From JBLKSS01 sp047607725 (lineage in GTDB: Bacteria > Pseudomonadota > Gammaproteobacteria > Enterobacterales > Enterobacteriaceae), in contig NZ_JBLKSS010000059.1 in the NCBI RefSeq assembly GCF_047607725.1, positions 1 to 8,903 of the forward strand: DNA of 8,903 bases, given 5' to 3'. The translations under genes were made by a program, and so were the position numbers. A model generated the notes under the pieces. The model was not told where the DNA came from. It saw only the letters and a program-made list of their open reading frames with translations, and did no database searches. Shown here one piece after another: positions 1-6,211 of this stretch (the stretch's first letter is position 1; each line of letters starts with the position of its first letter).

Positions 1-259
1 TCACATTGCCTTTTCTGCCGCCACGTTTTACCCCGTATTGCTCAATCGACAGGTCAATCAACGCCTGGATATCGACAAACTCGCGGTGTTTAAAGTCTCT
101 TAATGCCTCATGCAGCGGCCTGGCGCGCGCCACAATATCGTTGACCAGCGCGTCGCGCTCCTTATCAATGGGTTTCACCATGGCGTCTGGAATGAATGCG
201 CCCTTGGCGTCCTGCCAGTAACCGGCGGGCACCGTATTTTCATGTGGATTAGTGGACAT
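1..259 (-). CDS. DUF3164 family Mu-like phage protein, N-terminal part
   Basis: The frame starts at ATG 259 and stays open to the left edge, giving 86 codons; the C-terminal part lies outside the window. The start is supported by an AGGAGT ribosome site six bases upstream. The product opens with MSTNPHENTVPAGYWQDAKG, followed by a charged stretch containing MVKPIDKERDALVNDIV. This matches the N-terminus I know from DUF3164 proteins of Mu-like phages (VPAGYWxDAKG followed by VKxxDxxRD). The family is conserved in the early regions of these phages, but its function is not established; older database names such as 'sulfate transporter' are not credible. It is the last visible gene of the leftward early operon, and its start overlaps the end of the broken gene at 249-440. 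Unlike the A and B genes it has no ambiguous bases. The family call is fairly sure; the role is unknown. Confidence 0.75.
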   Translation of the reverse strand, partial: MSTNPHENTVPAGYWQDAKGAFIPDAMVKPIDKERDALVNDIVARARPLHEALRDFKHREFVDIQALIDLSIEQYGVKRGGRKGNV

Positions 260-440
260 GGGGGACTCCTTTAATCATATTTTCTTTTGCACCGATTTCA
301 GAAAAATACAGATCTATCAGTTGAAATAACAGATAAGCACATTTTCCCTCATCCTGCGTGAAATTTTTTCGTTTAGTCTGGACATTCGCATGAATGCCTT
401 TTTCACCCTATAAAATGGTCACTGTTAATTTAATCGTCAT
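249..440 (-). pseudogene. Small Mu-like phage gene broken by an in-frame TAG
   Basis: A 63-codon frame runs from ATG 440 to TAA 251-249 with one internal TAG at 410-408 (codon 11). Before the stop it reads MTIKLTVTIL. After it the frame reads like ordinary protein, with GEKGIHANVQTKRKNFTQDE and then LLFQLIDLYFSEIGAKENMI. A GAGG ribosome site lies seven to ten bases before the ATG and overlaps the stop of the upstream gene. The frame ends inside the start of the DUF3164 gene, the tight packing typical of phage early operons. I see no in-frame ATG after the TAG. The coding-like composition on both sides, the good ribosome site and the exact fit between neighbours suggest a real gene inactivated by one nonsense change. 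A sequencing or consensus error is also possible. I do not recognise the function. Confidence 0.55.
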
Positions 441-447
441 GGTAACC

Positions 448-738
448 TCAATGTAATGACGCTGACCAAATCACCCGNCACCCACCTTTCATNAATGCCC
501 CTTGCTTAAAACCACCCTGTGCGTTTTTGCCNANGGTGATATAATNCNCCTGNCCCTNTTTTAATAACTGNTCACANANCNNATGGTGTTCAATACGGAT
601 AACNGGNNTNCANTTANGCAATATNACGCNTTTTACGCTNACNCCTNTTATCNTCAAATAACGAANAACGGCTTCTGCCTGCGTCATCGCNGCGATAANA
701 TGATTGTTNGTCGANNCCNCTTTATNATGGANTGACAT
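448..738 (-). CDS. Hypothetical Mu-like early protein, 96 aa
   Basis: The frame runs from ATG 738 to TGA 450-448. A perfect AAGGAGG site lies five bases upstream and overlaps the probable stop of the B gene, so the two are probably translationally coupled. Many codons contain ambiguous bases, but the readable parts look like real protein: AMTQAEAV near residue 17, VIRIEHH in the middle, then GKNAQGGFKQGA and a C-terminal RVIWSASLH. No membrane segment, signal peptide or known catalytic motif is visible. Mu-like phages carry a run of small, poorly characterised genes just after B (in Mu the semi-essential early region), and this gene sits in that slot. I do not recognise the family. Existence is fairly sure; function is unknown. 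Confidence 0.65.
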   Translation of the reverse strand: MSXHXKXXSXNNHXIXAMTQAEAVXRYLXIXXXSVKXXILXXXXXVIRIEHHXXCXQLLKXXQXXYITXGKNAQGGFKQGAXMKGGXRVIWSASLH

Positions 739-749
739 ACTTTCCTCCT

Positions 750-1679
750 TNAATGAATNAGCATTTCTGCATAGCGGTNGATTAACGNCACGGAAATNCC
801 CTGATTGCCGATAGCGCTTGNNCGGGCCACCCCNCGCNCCAGTTTAAACAGGCGGCGATAATTNCCCCGTGAATGCTTGCGAAANGCGGCGGCAATCTCC
901 GGCGCAAGCNGCTCGCCCGATGCNTCNCCGTTCGATAACAGGNTGCCCAGAATGGCACTGAAATCCTCNGCTTCNNTTTCTTTCNTNCGNGANTCCAGGT
1001 CTAACGCCATNCCCACCCGGNTATAGAGCTGGGCGTANTCCCCNCGNGAGCCTTTNAGATTGAGCAGCAGNCGCNGCATNCCCNCCAGCACAATGGCCAC
1101 CCCGGAACGGTCGTGAATGCGNCGCANGACCTCAAGCGCCCTGTAGGGCANCAGNTCNGCCTCGTCAACCAGCACCAGCCAGTNCTTGTCNCGCAGCCCN
1201 TGCACACACTCCTCGACCAGCTCATGNATATTGCCGGTTTTNCGCAGNCCCAGCCGGGNGCACANCGCNTGCAANAACACCTTGGCGGTATAGCCGGGGT
1301 CGGCTTCANTCAGGATGACNCCTTTATTGGCGCTGTTGGCGCGNACATACTCCTTCAGCACCATGCTTTTTCCCATGCCTGCCGNGCCGTATATCACGCC
1401 GATNTCGCCGAAGTCNTGCGTGNCNCTAATCAGGTCCANCNCCACCNTGGCCAGATGGGTCGGCACAAAATGNACCTTNATNTCCCGCCGGTGGGCGCGC
1501 TCTNTCTCGCGGTCAAGAAAATCCCGCNGCGTNCCCTCGACGTTATCAATATTGCCGTTGTAGACCCCCTTTAAATATTGTGAAATGGTCGCGCCGCTTA
1601 ATCCGGTTTTATCGGCCACCTTGCGCTGGGTGTAGCCTGACCGCTCCATCAGCTGGAAAATACGTTCTCGCGTTGTCAT
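750..1679 (-). CDS. B: Mu-type target DNA activator B (AAA+ ATPase)
   Basis: B binds target DNA as an ATP-dependent filament, delivers it to transposase A and stimulates strand transfer. The frame starts at ATG 1679, 11 bases after the A stop, with AGGAT upstream. Residues 1-45 form a helix-turn-helix (YTQRKVADKTGLSGATISQY), as at the N-terminus of MuB. A Walker A motif follows: the ambiguous codon resolves to G[S/P/T/A]AGMGKS. The Walker B is WLVLVDEA. The GV(A)IVL segment before a conserved GM is typical of the MuB sensor region. Codon 310 is TNA (752-750), so the natural end is almost certainly there. That gives 309 aa, against 312 for MuB as I recall it. Reading through would add 21 residues with no protein-like character. 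Many internal codons carry ambiguous third bases that do not change the residue. Confidence 0.9.
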
Positions 1680-1690
1680 AAAATATATCC

Positions 1691-3733
1691 TTACCGGTTA
1701 TTACCGACCTGCTTGATATCGTGCTCATATTCAGATTCAAATAAATACACCTTCTCTTTTTCAGGTGCCGATACCTTGGGTATCAGCAGGCTGTAATCGC
1801 TTTCCNTGGGCGCNTCAATCACCGGGCGTAATTCGTCTTTCGCATCCTGAATNTTNCTTTCGGCNAGTTTAATGCGACGNTTNGCGCGNNCCTCCAGNGC
1901 TTTTTCNACCCGCGAGACCGGCACCGGCGAGGCNGTATTGCCATTCCAGAGCGCNGTNCAGAGATANGCNCCGTCNATNTGGCGAATAATCACTTCGTNN
2001 GGATTATGNATNTCGTAGGCCACCCNNACCGTCTGGCGGTCTACCTCAATCAGCTCCCTGGCAAAATACTGGTTATTCAACANTTCAACCCAGCCGCGCT
2101 GGGCNACNCGTTTCTCTTCNGGCATAAACATCTCGCGCANCTCGCCCGGCGTCAGGTATTCAATNTTNTCNCCNTCCTCNGCNAGCAGGGCCTTGCGGTA
2201 NGCNGCCGGCGTCATCGACTTGCCGTTGACCTTCGGCAGNGCGCTGTGCTCGTGGCTGTGGTTATAGCGCTGCACCTCCTCCTCGATGGCGTCTATCAGC
2301 TGCCGCCAGCTGGGCAATATCGCCAGCGTTTTNTGCTGNNNNGNNTTCAACTCCTTNCCCTGACGCANGGCATTCGACAGACTNAGCAGTTTTTGCCCCT
2401 GNACCCGCNCCCCGTTGGGGTCAGCGCTTAGCCCGTTATAGGTCTGAAAGCGCAGNGCCAGNCNACGNGGNAGNACNCCGTTAAGCCGCTCAATAATGCC
2501 NCGCGCCTGNGGATTGCCGGGGANACCGGTAATATGCTCAATGCCCAGCCGGGGGAAAATCCCGGTGATATCCGCATCCAGCATCTTGTTGGTCTCACCA
2601 CCNCCGTTATCGGAGTAGGCAAACAGCGGNTTGCCGTGGTGCTGGATGGCATAACGCCANGCATCNGCCACCGCGATGGCGTTNTCCGCCAGNGACAGNC
2701 TCCAGCCCACCAGATAGCGGGTGCGNCCNTCGAGCACCANNGTCAGCTCNGGGGTAAAGGGNCNNCCGTGTATCGGATGCGCCACTTTCATGTTCAGCGA
2801 CTTGCCNTCGGCTATCCAGCAGCCGTTCACCGGCATCTGNGCCCAATCCCGCTGCTGGTANANCTGATACGCCTTNAGCGCCGANCCGGTAACCCGGCCC
2901 TTGACCCTTCGGTGAGGCGCAACCCGCCTGACCATGCGATTGACCTTGTCGTAGGTCGGCAGGGCCGCCAGCATGGCNGGCTGGTCATGGTATTTGCTCT
3001 GCCAGTCCGCCTGAAACGCGCGGTAGGCTTCCAGCACCGTCGGGCCACAGGGCCGGGCATAATGCGGCCAGAACAGGGTGTAGAACCACGTCATGTCCTC
3101 GGGACGCTGCTTCNTGGGCTGACCGGGAGCCAGTATCGCCAGACGCTCCTGGGGCCGCTCNGCGCTGAGATAGAGACTCACCCACTCCTGCAGGCTGCTT
3201 TTGCCCACCCCTTGCCGGGTGCGGCCCTTTTTGGCGTTGGNCAGCGTGGCGGCGCGCTGCAGGGCCTCGGGCAATGTNCCGGNCTTTGACTCNTCGNCGA
3301 TAAAGGTCACCGCCGCAATGCGGGTCATGCCGGCCTGCTGTAACCGGATCACTTCCTGTGCCAGCATCATGCGCGCATCGGCAATCTGCTTCTGGTGATC
3401 GTTCAGGGCCTGCACCTTGNGGTCNAGCAGGGCCGGACATTGGCGCATGATCGCCAGCTCATCACGCGACTTGATGGCGGTGCTGNGNTTGACCGNNTCA
3501 TCAACCGGCTGGNCCGGGGCNTGCGCNATNANNGATTTATAGTGCCGNTGTTTGATGATCTCGCGNGNTTGNTCNGGNAAACAATCGATGTGGTACTCGA
3601 AAGCCTTGGTGCCCNNNCGNTTNCGNACNANNTCNGNTGAANNTNCNGNNNNNNNANNCANTGNCNNGCGAANNCCCTNNNNNGTNNCNGGNAANCNGGG
3701 TANNCCNANTAANTCNNTNNCNNNAACAAACAT
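1691..3733 (-). CDS. A: Mu-type DDE transposase A
   Basis: A is the recombinase of transposing phages: it binds phage ends and the early enhancer and performs nicking and strand transfer. The 680-aa product is close to MuA (663 aa). The N-terminus is full of ambiguous bases. Even so, MFV, L at residue 8, P at 12, P at 16 and GTKAFEYHIDC near residue 50 fit the winged-helix end-binding domain shared by MuA and Mu repressor. The catalytic acids are visible. D309 lies in CWIA(D/E)GK, where the codon is GAN. D375 lies in YSDN. E415 lies in GNPQARGIIERLN after resolving the CCN and CGN codons. The D-E gap of 39 residues is shorter than the 55 I recall for MuA. A Mu C-terminal-like region follows (YNHSHEHS, around residue 495, then the LTPGE region). 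The start lies two bases after the ner stop. Positions 3640-3733 are too ambiguous to read. Confidence 0.92.
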   Translation of the reverse strand: MFVXXXXLXXXPXXXXXXXXXRXXXXXXXXXSXXXXXXXXGTKAFEYHIDCXXXQXREIIKXRHYKXXXAXAPXQPVDXXVXXSTAIKSRDELAIMRQCPALXDXKVQALNDHQKQIADARMMLAQEVIRLQQAGMTRIAAVTFIXXESKXXTLPEALQRAATLXNAKKGRTRQGVGKSSLQEWVSLYLSXERPQERLAILAPGQPXKQRPEDMTWFYTLFWPHYARPCGPTVLEAYRAFQADWQSKYHDQXAMLAALPTYDKVNRMVRRVAPHRRVKGRVTXSAXKAYQXYQQRDWXQMPVNGCWIAXGKSLNMKVAHPIHXXPFTXELXXVLXXRTRYLVGWXLXLAXNAIAVXDXWRYAIQHHGXPLFAYSDNXGGETNKMLDADITGIFPRLGIEHITGXPGNXQAXGIIERLNXXXXRXLXLRFQTYNGLSADPNGXRXQGQKLXSLSNAXRQXKELXXXQXKTLAILPSWRQLIDAIEEEVQRYNHSHEHSXLPKVNGKSMTPXXYRKALXXEXXXXIEYLTPGEXREMFMXEEKXXAQRGWVEXLNNQYFARELIEVDRQTXXVAYXXHNXXEVIIRXXDXXYLXXALWNGNXASPVPVSRXEKXLEXRXXRRIKXAEXXIQDAKDELRPVIXAPXESDYSLLIPKVSAPEKEKVYLFESEYEHDIKQVGNNR

Positions 3734-3735
3734 NA

Positions 3736-3993
3736 TTANGACANCTTGCNNANATANCNNNNNGNNCTGTAACGGCTCGGCCAGATCACTTCCGGCTCTA
3801 CCCCCAACGCATTAGCAATAATTTGCTGATACGGTCTACATGGTGTACGCAAAACGGTTTTAGTTTTAAGTGAGTCTTTGCTATAACCCGCCTCCAGTGA
3901 AAGCGCGCGGAGCGATAGTCCTCTTTTGTGGATTTCCACCTTGATGATTTCAGGGTGCCAATCGACACACAGATCTTCTTTTTGACTCATCAT
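3736..3993 (-). CDS. ner: Ner-like DNA-binding regulator
   Basis: Ner is the small Cro-like regulator of Mu-type phages. It turns down early transcription and opposes repressor synthesis during lytic growth. The 85-aa product shows the family pattern: DWHPEIIKVEIHKRG at residues 11-25, a helix-turn-helix with SLRALSLEAGYSKDSLK, then QQIIANALGVEPEVIWPSRY. The last block is diagnostic of the Ner/SfsB (Nlp) family. ATG codons at 3993 and 3990 are adjacent; AGGA at 4004-4001 lies seven bases before the first. It is the first gene of the leftward early operon, diverging from the repressor and ending two bases before the A start. The last ten residues are mostly ambiguous bases. The family usually has about 75-90 residues, so the length is normal. 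Confidence 0.92.
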   Translation of the reverse strand: MMSQKEDLCVDWHPEIIKVEIHKRGLSLRALSLEAGYSKDSLKTKTVLRTPCRPYQQIIANALGVEPEVIWPSRYXXXXYXXKXX

Positions 3994-4021
3994 TCATCTA
4001 TCCTAAAAAGCTGCCCGTGGG

Positions 4022-4039
4022 GATAACTGCTCGGTTATC
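4022..4039. promoter_or_regulatory. Small inverted repeat in the ner leader
   Basis: Six-base arms GATAAC (4022-4027) and GTTATC (4034-4039) are separated by TGCTCG. The repeat lies between the main operator and ner, where Mu has Ner-binding half sites. A role as a Ner or repressor site is inference from position and symmetry only. Confidence 0.3.
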
Positions 4040-4060
4040 TCTACAGACAAAACCTACACC

Positions 4061-4091
4061 ACCAAAAATACCAAATAAAGGTATTTTTGGT
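4061..4091. promoter_or_regulatory. Palindromic operator between repressor and ner
   Basis: A perfect inverted repeat has 12-base arms: ACCAAAAATACC at 4061-4072 and its complement at 4080-4091, with a 7-base AT-rich spacer. It lies between the divergent repressor and ner genes, where Mu-like phages place operators controlling the lysis-lysogeny choice. It overlaps the -35 box of the candidate rightward repressor promoter. A terminator is unlikely because no gene ends here. Binding by the repressor (or Ner) is inferred from the symmetry and position. Confidence 0.6.
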
Positions 4092-4114
4092 TATTTTGAT
4101 GATTTTGTTATAAC
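4087..4114 (+). promoter_or_regulatory. Candidate repressor promoter
   Basis: TTGGTT (4087-4092) and TATAAC (4109-4114) are separated by 16 bases and point toward the repressor gene. The -35 box falls inside the right arm of the 4061-4091 palindrome, which would allow autoregulation. Transcription would start near 4121, which favours the ATG at 4154 over 4127. The promoter is predicted by eye only. Confidence 0.4.
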
Positions 4115-4153
4115 AGATTGTTTTACATGTATTTTTATGGAAAAGAACCCCGT

Positions 4154-4654
4154 ATGAGAAAAGAACGCCTTGGTATTTTTCAGACACATGACAAAGAACC
4201 TGTCATCGATAGAATTGCGCAGCTAGCAAGGAGATACCCCTCGCGTAGTGCAGCTGCCAGAGCTTGGGGGATAAACATCAACACACTTAACAGCTATTAC
4301 AAAAGGGAAGCGAATCCACCAATGCCACGTGAAAACCTTCTTTCTCGGATCGCAGAATGTGAAGAGATTACTCTGGAGTGGCTTCAATCTGGAGATGATA
4401 AAACACCAAATAAAATTGAAGATCGTGATGGATTGGTAGATATGCTCTTATTTTTAACTAAAGAAGAGCGGGAGCAATTGACAACCATGTTAGCTCGCAA
4501 AGGGGTAGAAACAGTTCTCTATCTGCTTGACGAGAATAATATTGAATTGCTGCGCCTAGATCACGTGGTGAAAGAGAAAATCCTTGGACAACAGCCTCAA
4601 ACACAAGAAGAGGCTGCTTTAAACGCTCGGAAGGCTAGAGAGTGTGGTCATTGA
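4154..4654 (+). CDS. Prophage CI-type repressor with helix-turn-helix
   Basis: This is the probable lysogeny repressor of the Mu-like prophage, reading away from the early operon. From ATG 4154 the product has 166 aa. An alternative ATG at 4127 adds MYFYGKEPR, and a TTG at 4118 is also open; 4154 is preferred because GGAAAAG lies eight bases before it and the candidate promoter leaves a sensible leader. A helix-turn-helix at about residues 30-51 contains SRSAAARAWGININTLNSYY, and LEWLQSGDD follows near residue 75, as in CI-type repressors of temperate phages. The C-terminal half is helical and charged (KEEREQLTTMLARKG) with no Ser-Lys S24 peptidase motif. A RecA-stimulated self-cleavage mechanism is therefore not evident. 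The gene is AT-richer than the tra genes and has no ambiguous bases. It differs from classical Mu c, whose DNA-binding domain resembles that of MuA. Confidence 0.75.
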   Translation: MRKERLGIFQTHDKEPVIDRIAQLARRYPSRSAAARAWGININTLNSYYKREANPPMPRENLLSRIAECEEITLEWLQSGDDKTPNKIEDRDGLVDMLLFLTKEEREQLTTMLARKGVETVLYLLDENNIELLRLDHVVKEKILGQQPQTQEEAALNARKARECGH

Positions 4655-4703
4655 TGGCAACAATGAGGCAGGGGAAGAAATCCTAACAAGCTATAGCAAA
4701 AGG

Positions 4704-4796
4704 GCCGTTTAAATAAATAAAATATAAATATATTGTGTAGACTTAGCAACAAAATCGTTAATCAAAAACTGTTTAAACGGCTTTCAAACTTACTCA
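4704..4796. other. Candidate prophage left end with MuA-site-like repeats
   Basis: The left end of a Mu-type prophage should lie a few hundred bases beyond the repressor, to the right of 4654 in this orientation. Here GCCGTTTAAA (4704-4713) recurs inverted at 4772-4781, with AT-rich DNA between. Read on the minus strand from 4796, the sequence begins TGAGTAAGTTTGAAAGCCG, which has the expected terminal TG and a TTGAA-like block within the first 15 bases. Mu ends also start with TG and carry several transposase-binding repeats. This is inference: neither the opposite prophage end nor the 5-bp target duplication is in the window. Confidence 0.3.
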
Positions 4797-4825
4797 AACC
4801 ACGACTAATCCAGTCCAGAATATAG

Positions 4826-5024
4826 TGAAAAAACTCATTTTCCGCTCATTTTTTACGACGAGTTCAAAATCCTTAAAATGGCTGTAAGCCGCGCCAGTAA
4901 AAGGCTTCCTGCTAACCCAACGTTCCCTTTGAGAGTCCGGAAATGGTTGCCACCCCACAATCCTGATCAGTCAACTGCCGGTAAAAAAATGGTATGGACT
5001 GATAGAAAACCCCACGACAGCTGA
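4826..5024 (+). pseudogene. Possible AlpA-like regulator remnant
   Basis: A frame open from 4809 to TGA 5022-5024 contains, from ATG 4878, MAVSRASKRLPANPTFPLRV and then W-rich basic sequence ending KKMVWTDRK. The order 'VSRAS ... FPLRVR ... VWTDR' resembles AlpA-type phage regulators, which have LGVSRATIYR ... FPKPVK ... VAWxxxEV. A GTG at 4826 opens VKKLIF in another frame and would join this frame after one frameshift; AlpA proteins often start with a similar KLI segment. No good ribosome site is visible and the product is short, so it is more likely a relic than a working gene. The family link is weak and made by eye. Confidence 0.25.
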
Positions 5025-5051
5025 CGCGTTACTCGATCGGCTAGTACACCC

Positions 5052-5101
5052 GTAAGCGCGCCGTGGAGGACGTCTTGAATTATTGGTGGGTTTGTTGTAT
5101 G
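5052..5101 (+). repeat. Left terminal inverted repeat of the MITE-like element
   Basis: This 50-bp end begins GTAAGCGC and matches the complement of 5340-5389, and also the segment 8769-8818, with one mismatch at 5060. Similarity stops sharply after 5101. Confidence 0.75.
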
Positions 5102-5218
5102 AGACAGTAAACCTACGTTACACGCTTATGCTCATTGCATTTTCACATTGTATTGATTTTAATAACTTTTATTTCCATCCCTGTTTGAGTGATATGAAAT
5201 TAGTGGTTCTGAAGTTTG

Positions 5219-5254
5219 TGATAGTGTCCATTAAAATTTAAGTGGACACTATCA
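5219..5254. repeat. 12-bp inverted repeat inside the MITE-like element
   Basis: TGATAGTGTCCA (5219-5230) and its perfect complement (5243-5254) surround an AT-rich 12-base spacer. It could be a transcript hairpin or terminator, or the trace of another element end. It is not visible in the second copy because the window ends one base before it would begin. Confidence 0.55.
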
Positions 5255-5339
5255 TCGCCGGATTATCCATGATCTAACAGCCGTCCCTTATAGGATGCGG
5301 GTTCACTAGACATCGTAGTGGAACATATTCTTACCGGGC

Positions 5340-5389
5340 CATACAACAAACCCACCAATAATTCAAGACGTCCTCCACGGGGCGCTTAC
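5340..5389 (-). repeat. Right terminal inverted repeat of the MITE-like element
   Basis: The 50-bp end reads GTAAGCGC from 5389 leftward. It is identical over its length to 8769-8818 and differs at one base from 5052-5101. It abuts the truncated traI coding sequence at 5390. Confidence 0.75.
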
Positions 5390-5390
5390 G

Positions 5391-6100
5391 GAAAAGGCGT
5401 CAATCACCGCCTCCATGCCCTGAAACTCCCACATGCCGTGCGGCCCAACGTTCTCCACCGGATACCCCATCGCCTCCACGTCCTGACGCAGCACATGGCG
5501 GTAAATTTACCCAAAGGCCACCTGATTGGCGTAGAGTGCTTCGACAAAGCCGGTCTTGCCCACCGTGTCAGACGACAGCGTCTGCCATTTGCCGGCATGC
5601 TGCGTCGCGTTGGCCACCACCGCATGGGTATGCAGCTGCGGGTCAAGGTCGCGCGACGTATCGTGATTGAACATCGCCACCACCAGGTTGCCGGTGAGTT
5701 TGGTTTCAGAAACGCCGGCGGTCATGCTTCGCGTCGAGGCCAGTTTCTCCACCTCGCGCTGCGCCACCTCAACGGCGCGGTTGTGCGCCGCCACCAGACG
5801 TTTGTCGCCGCCGGGGAGCGCCATGATGGACACACTCTTGGGCGCGGAAAACGTCAGGTCATACCCCGGACGATGGGCATTGCGCCCGTCCTTCATCCGC
5901 GACAGGTCGCCGTCGTCCGGCAACCGGCCCTCGAGCACCGAGACAAAGTCCGCCAGCTTCACCGCACCCGACAACCCCAGTGCCTCGGCCCCCTGCCCGA
6001 CCCAGCGCTCGTCCATGCTGCCCAGCACGTAGTAGTTATCCTGATGGGTGTAGTAGTCACCTGCCTTGCCGGCCGGTCCCACCTGACCGATGCTCATCAT
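5391..6100 (-). pseudogene. traI: TraI relaxase, 5' fragment with nonsense codon
   Basis: TraI of F-type plasmids is a relaxase-helicase of about 1,756 aa that nicks oriT and unwinds the transferred strand. Only the first 236 codons remain here. Translation starts at ATG 6100 (ATGATGAGC) with AAGGGGG upstream. The N-terminus MMSIGQVGPAGKAGDYYTHQ places tyrosines at 16, 17, 23 and 24, as in F TraI. The metal-binding region FNHDTSRD followed by PQLHTHAVVAN is intact. An in-frame TAA at 5509-5507 follows YANQVAFG (residue 197). The same frame then continues with recognisable TraI sequence, IYRHVLRQDVEAMGY and GPHGMWEF, before the IS66-type element cuts it at 5390. A single base change, for example CAA to TAA, would explain the stop. 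All helicase domains are missing and the relaxase domain is incomplete, so it is almost certainly dead as a transfer protein. Confidence 0.9.
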
Positions 6101-6144
6101 CTGAAGTTTCCCCCTTCGTTCCAGCTAATGGCATGTATATCCCT

Positions 6145-6173
6145 TTGACATATCCCAAACAACCTCCTAAAAT
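6145..6173 (+). promoter_or_regulatory. vapBC promoter
   Basis: A consensus TTGACA (6145-6150) and TAAAAT (6168-6173) are separated by exactly 17 bases, 38 bases before the vapB start. ATATCCC occurs at 6137-6143 and again at 6150-6156 around the -35 box and could be part of an operator for VapB-VapC autorepression. That role is inferred; VapBC complexes usually bind their own promoter. Confidence 0.65.
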
Positions 6174-6211
6174 GGATAGACAAAACACATATCTGTGAGA
6201 AGAGGTGTATT

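Larger units (their letters stand above)
5052..5389. mobile_element. 338-bp IS66-type MITE-like element
   Basis: The element has 50-bp terminal inverted repeats (5052-5101 and 5340-5389) that match at 49 of 50 positions, the exception being 5060. Both ends begin GTAAGCGC, and GTAA is the usual terminal sequence of IS66-family elements. It encodes no transposase: the 238-bp interior is AT-rich with no convincing gene. It therefore looks like a non-autonomous IS66 derivative. Positions 5255-5390 recur inverted at 8768-8903 with only two mismatches (5276 and 5310). IS66 elements usually make 8-bp target duplications, but the flanks GTACACCC and GGAAAAGG do not match. This suggests a deletion or recombination after insertion. 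The inner junction at 5390 cuts traI. Confidence 0.7.

Noticed and set aside
6..221. 71-aa plus-strand frame at the left edge
   Set aside because: It is the antisense of the DUF3164 gene, which has a good ribosome site and family motif.
2534..3289. 251-aa plus-strand frame
   Set aside because: It is a shadow of transposase A, whose catalytic motifs are clear on the other strand.
4118..4126. TTG start for the repressor
   Set aside because: ATG codons at 4127 and 4154 are better, and 4154 has a ribosome-site-like GGAAAAG.
5149..5160. TGTATTGATT, identical to the start of the phage Mu left end as I remember it
   Set aside because: It lies inside the MITE-like element and points away from the prophage genes; a 10-base match is plausible by chance.
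5318..6148. 276-aa open frame on the plus strand, with the same N-terminus as the traD frame
   Set aside because: Its body is the antisense of traI and its start comes from the element end; histidine- and arginine-rich composition is typical of a shadow frame in GC-rich DNA.
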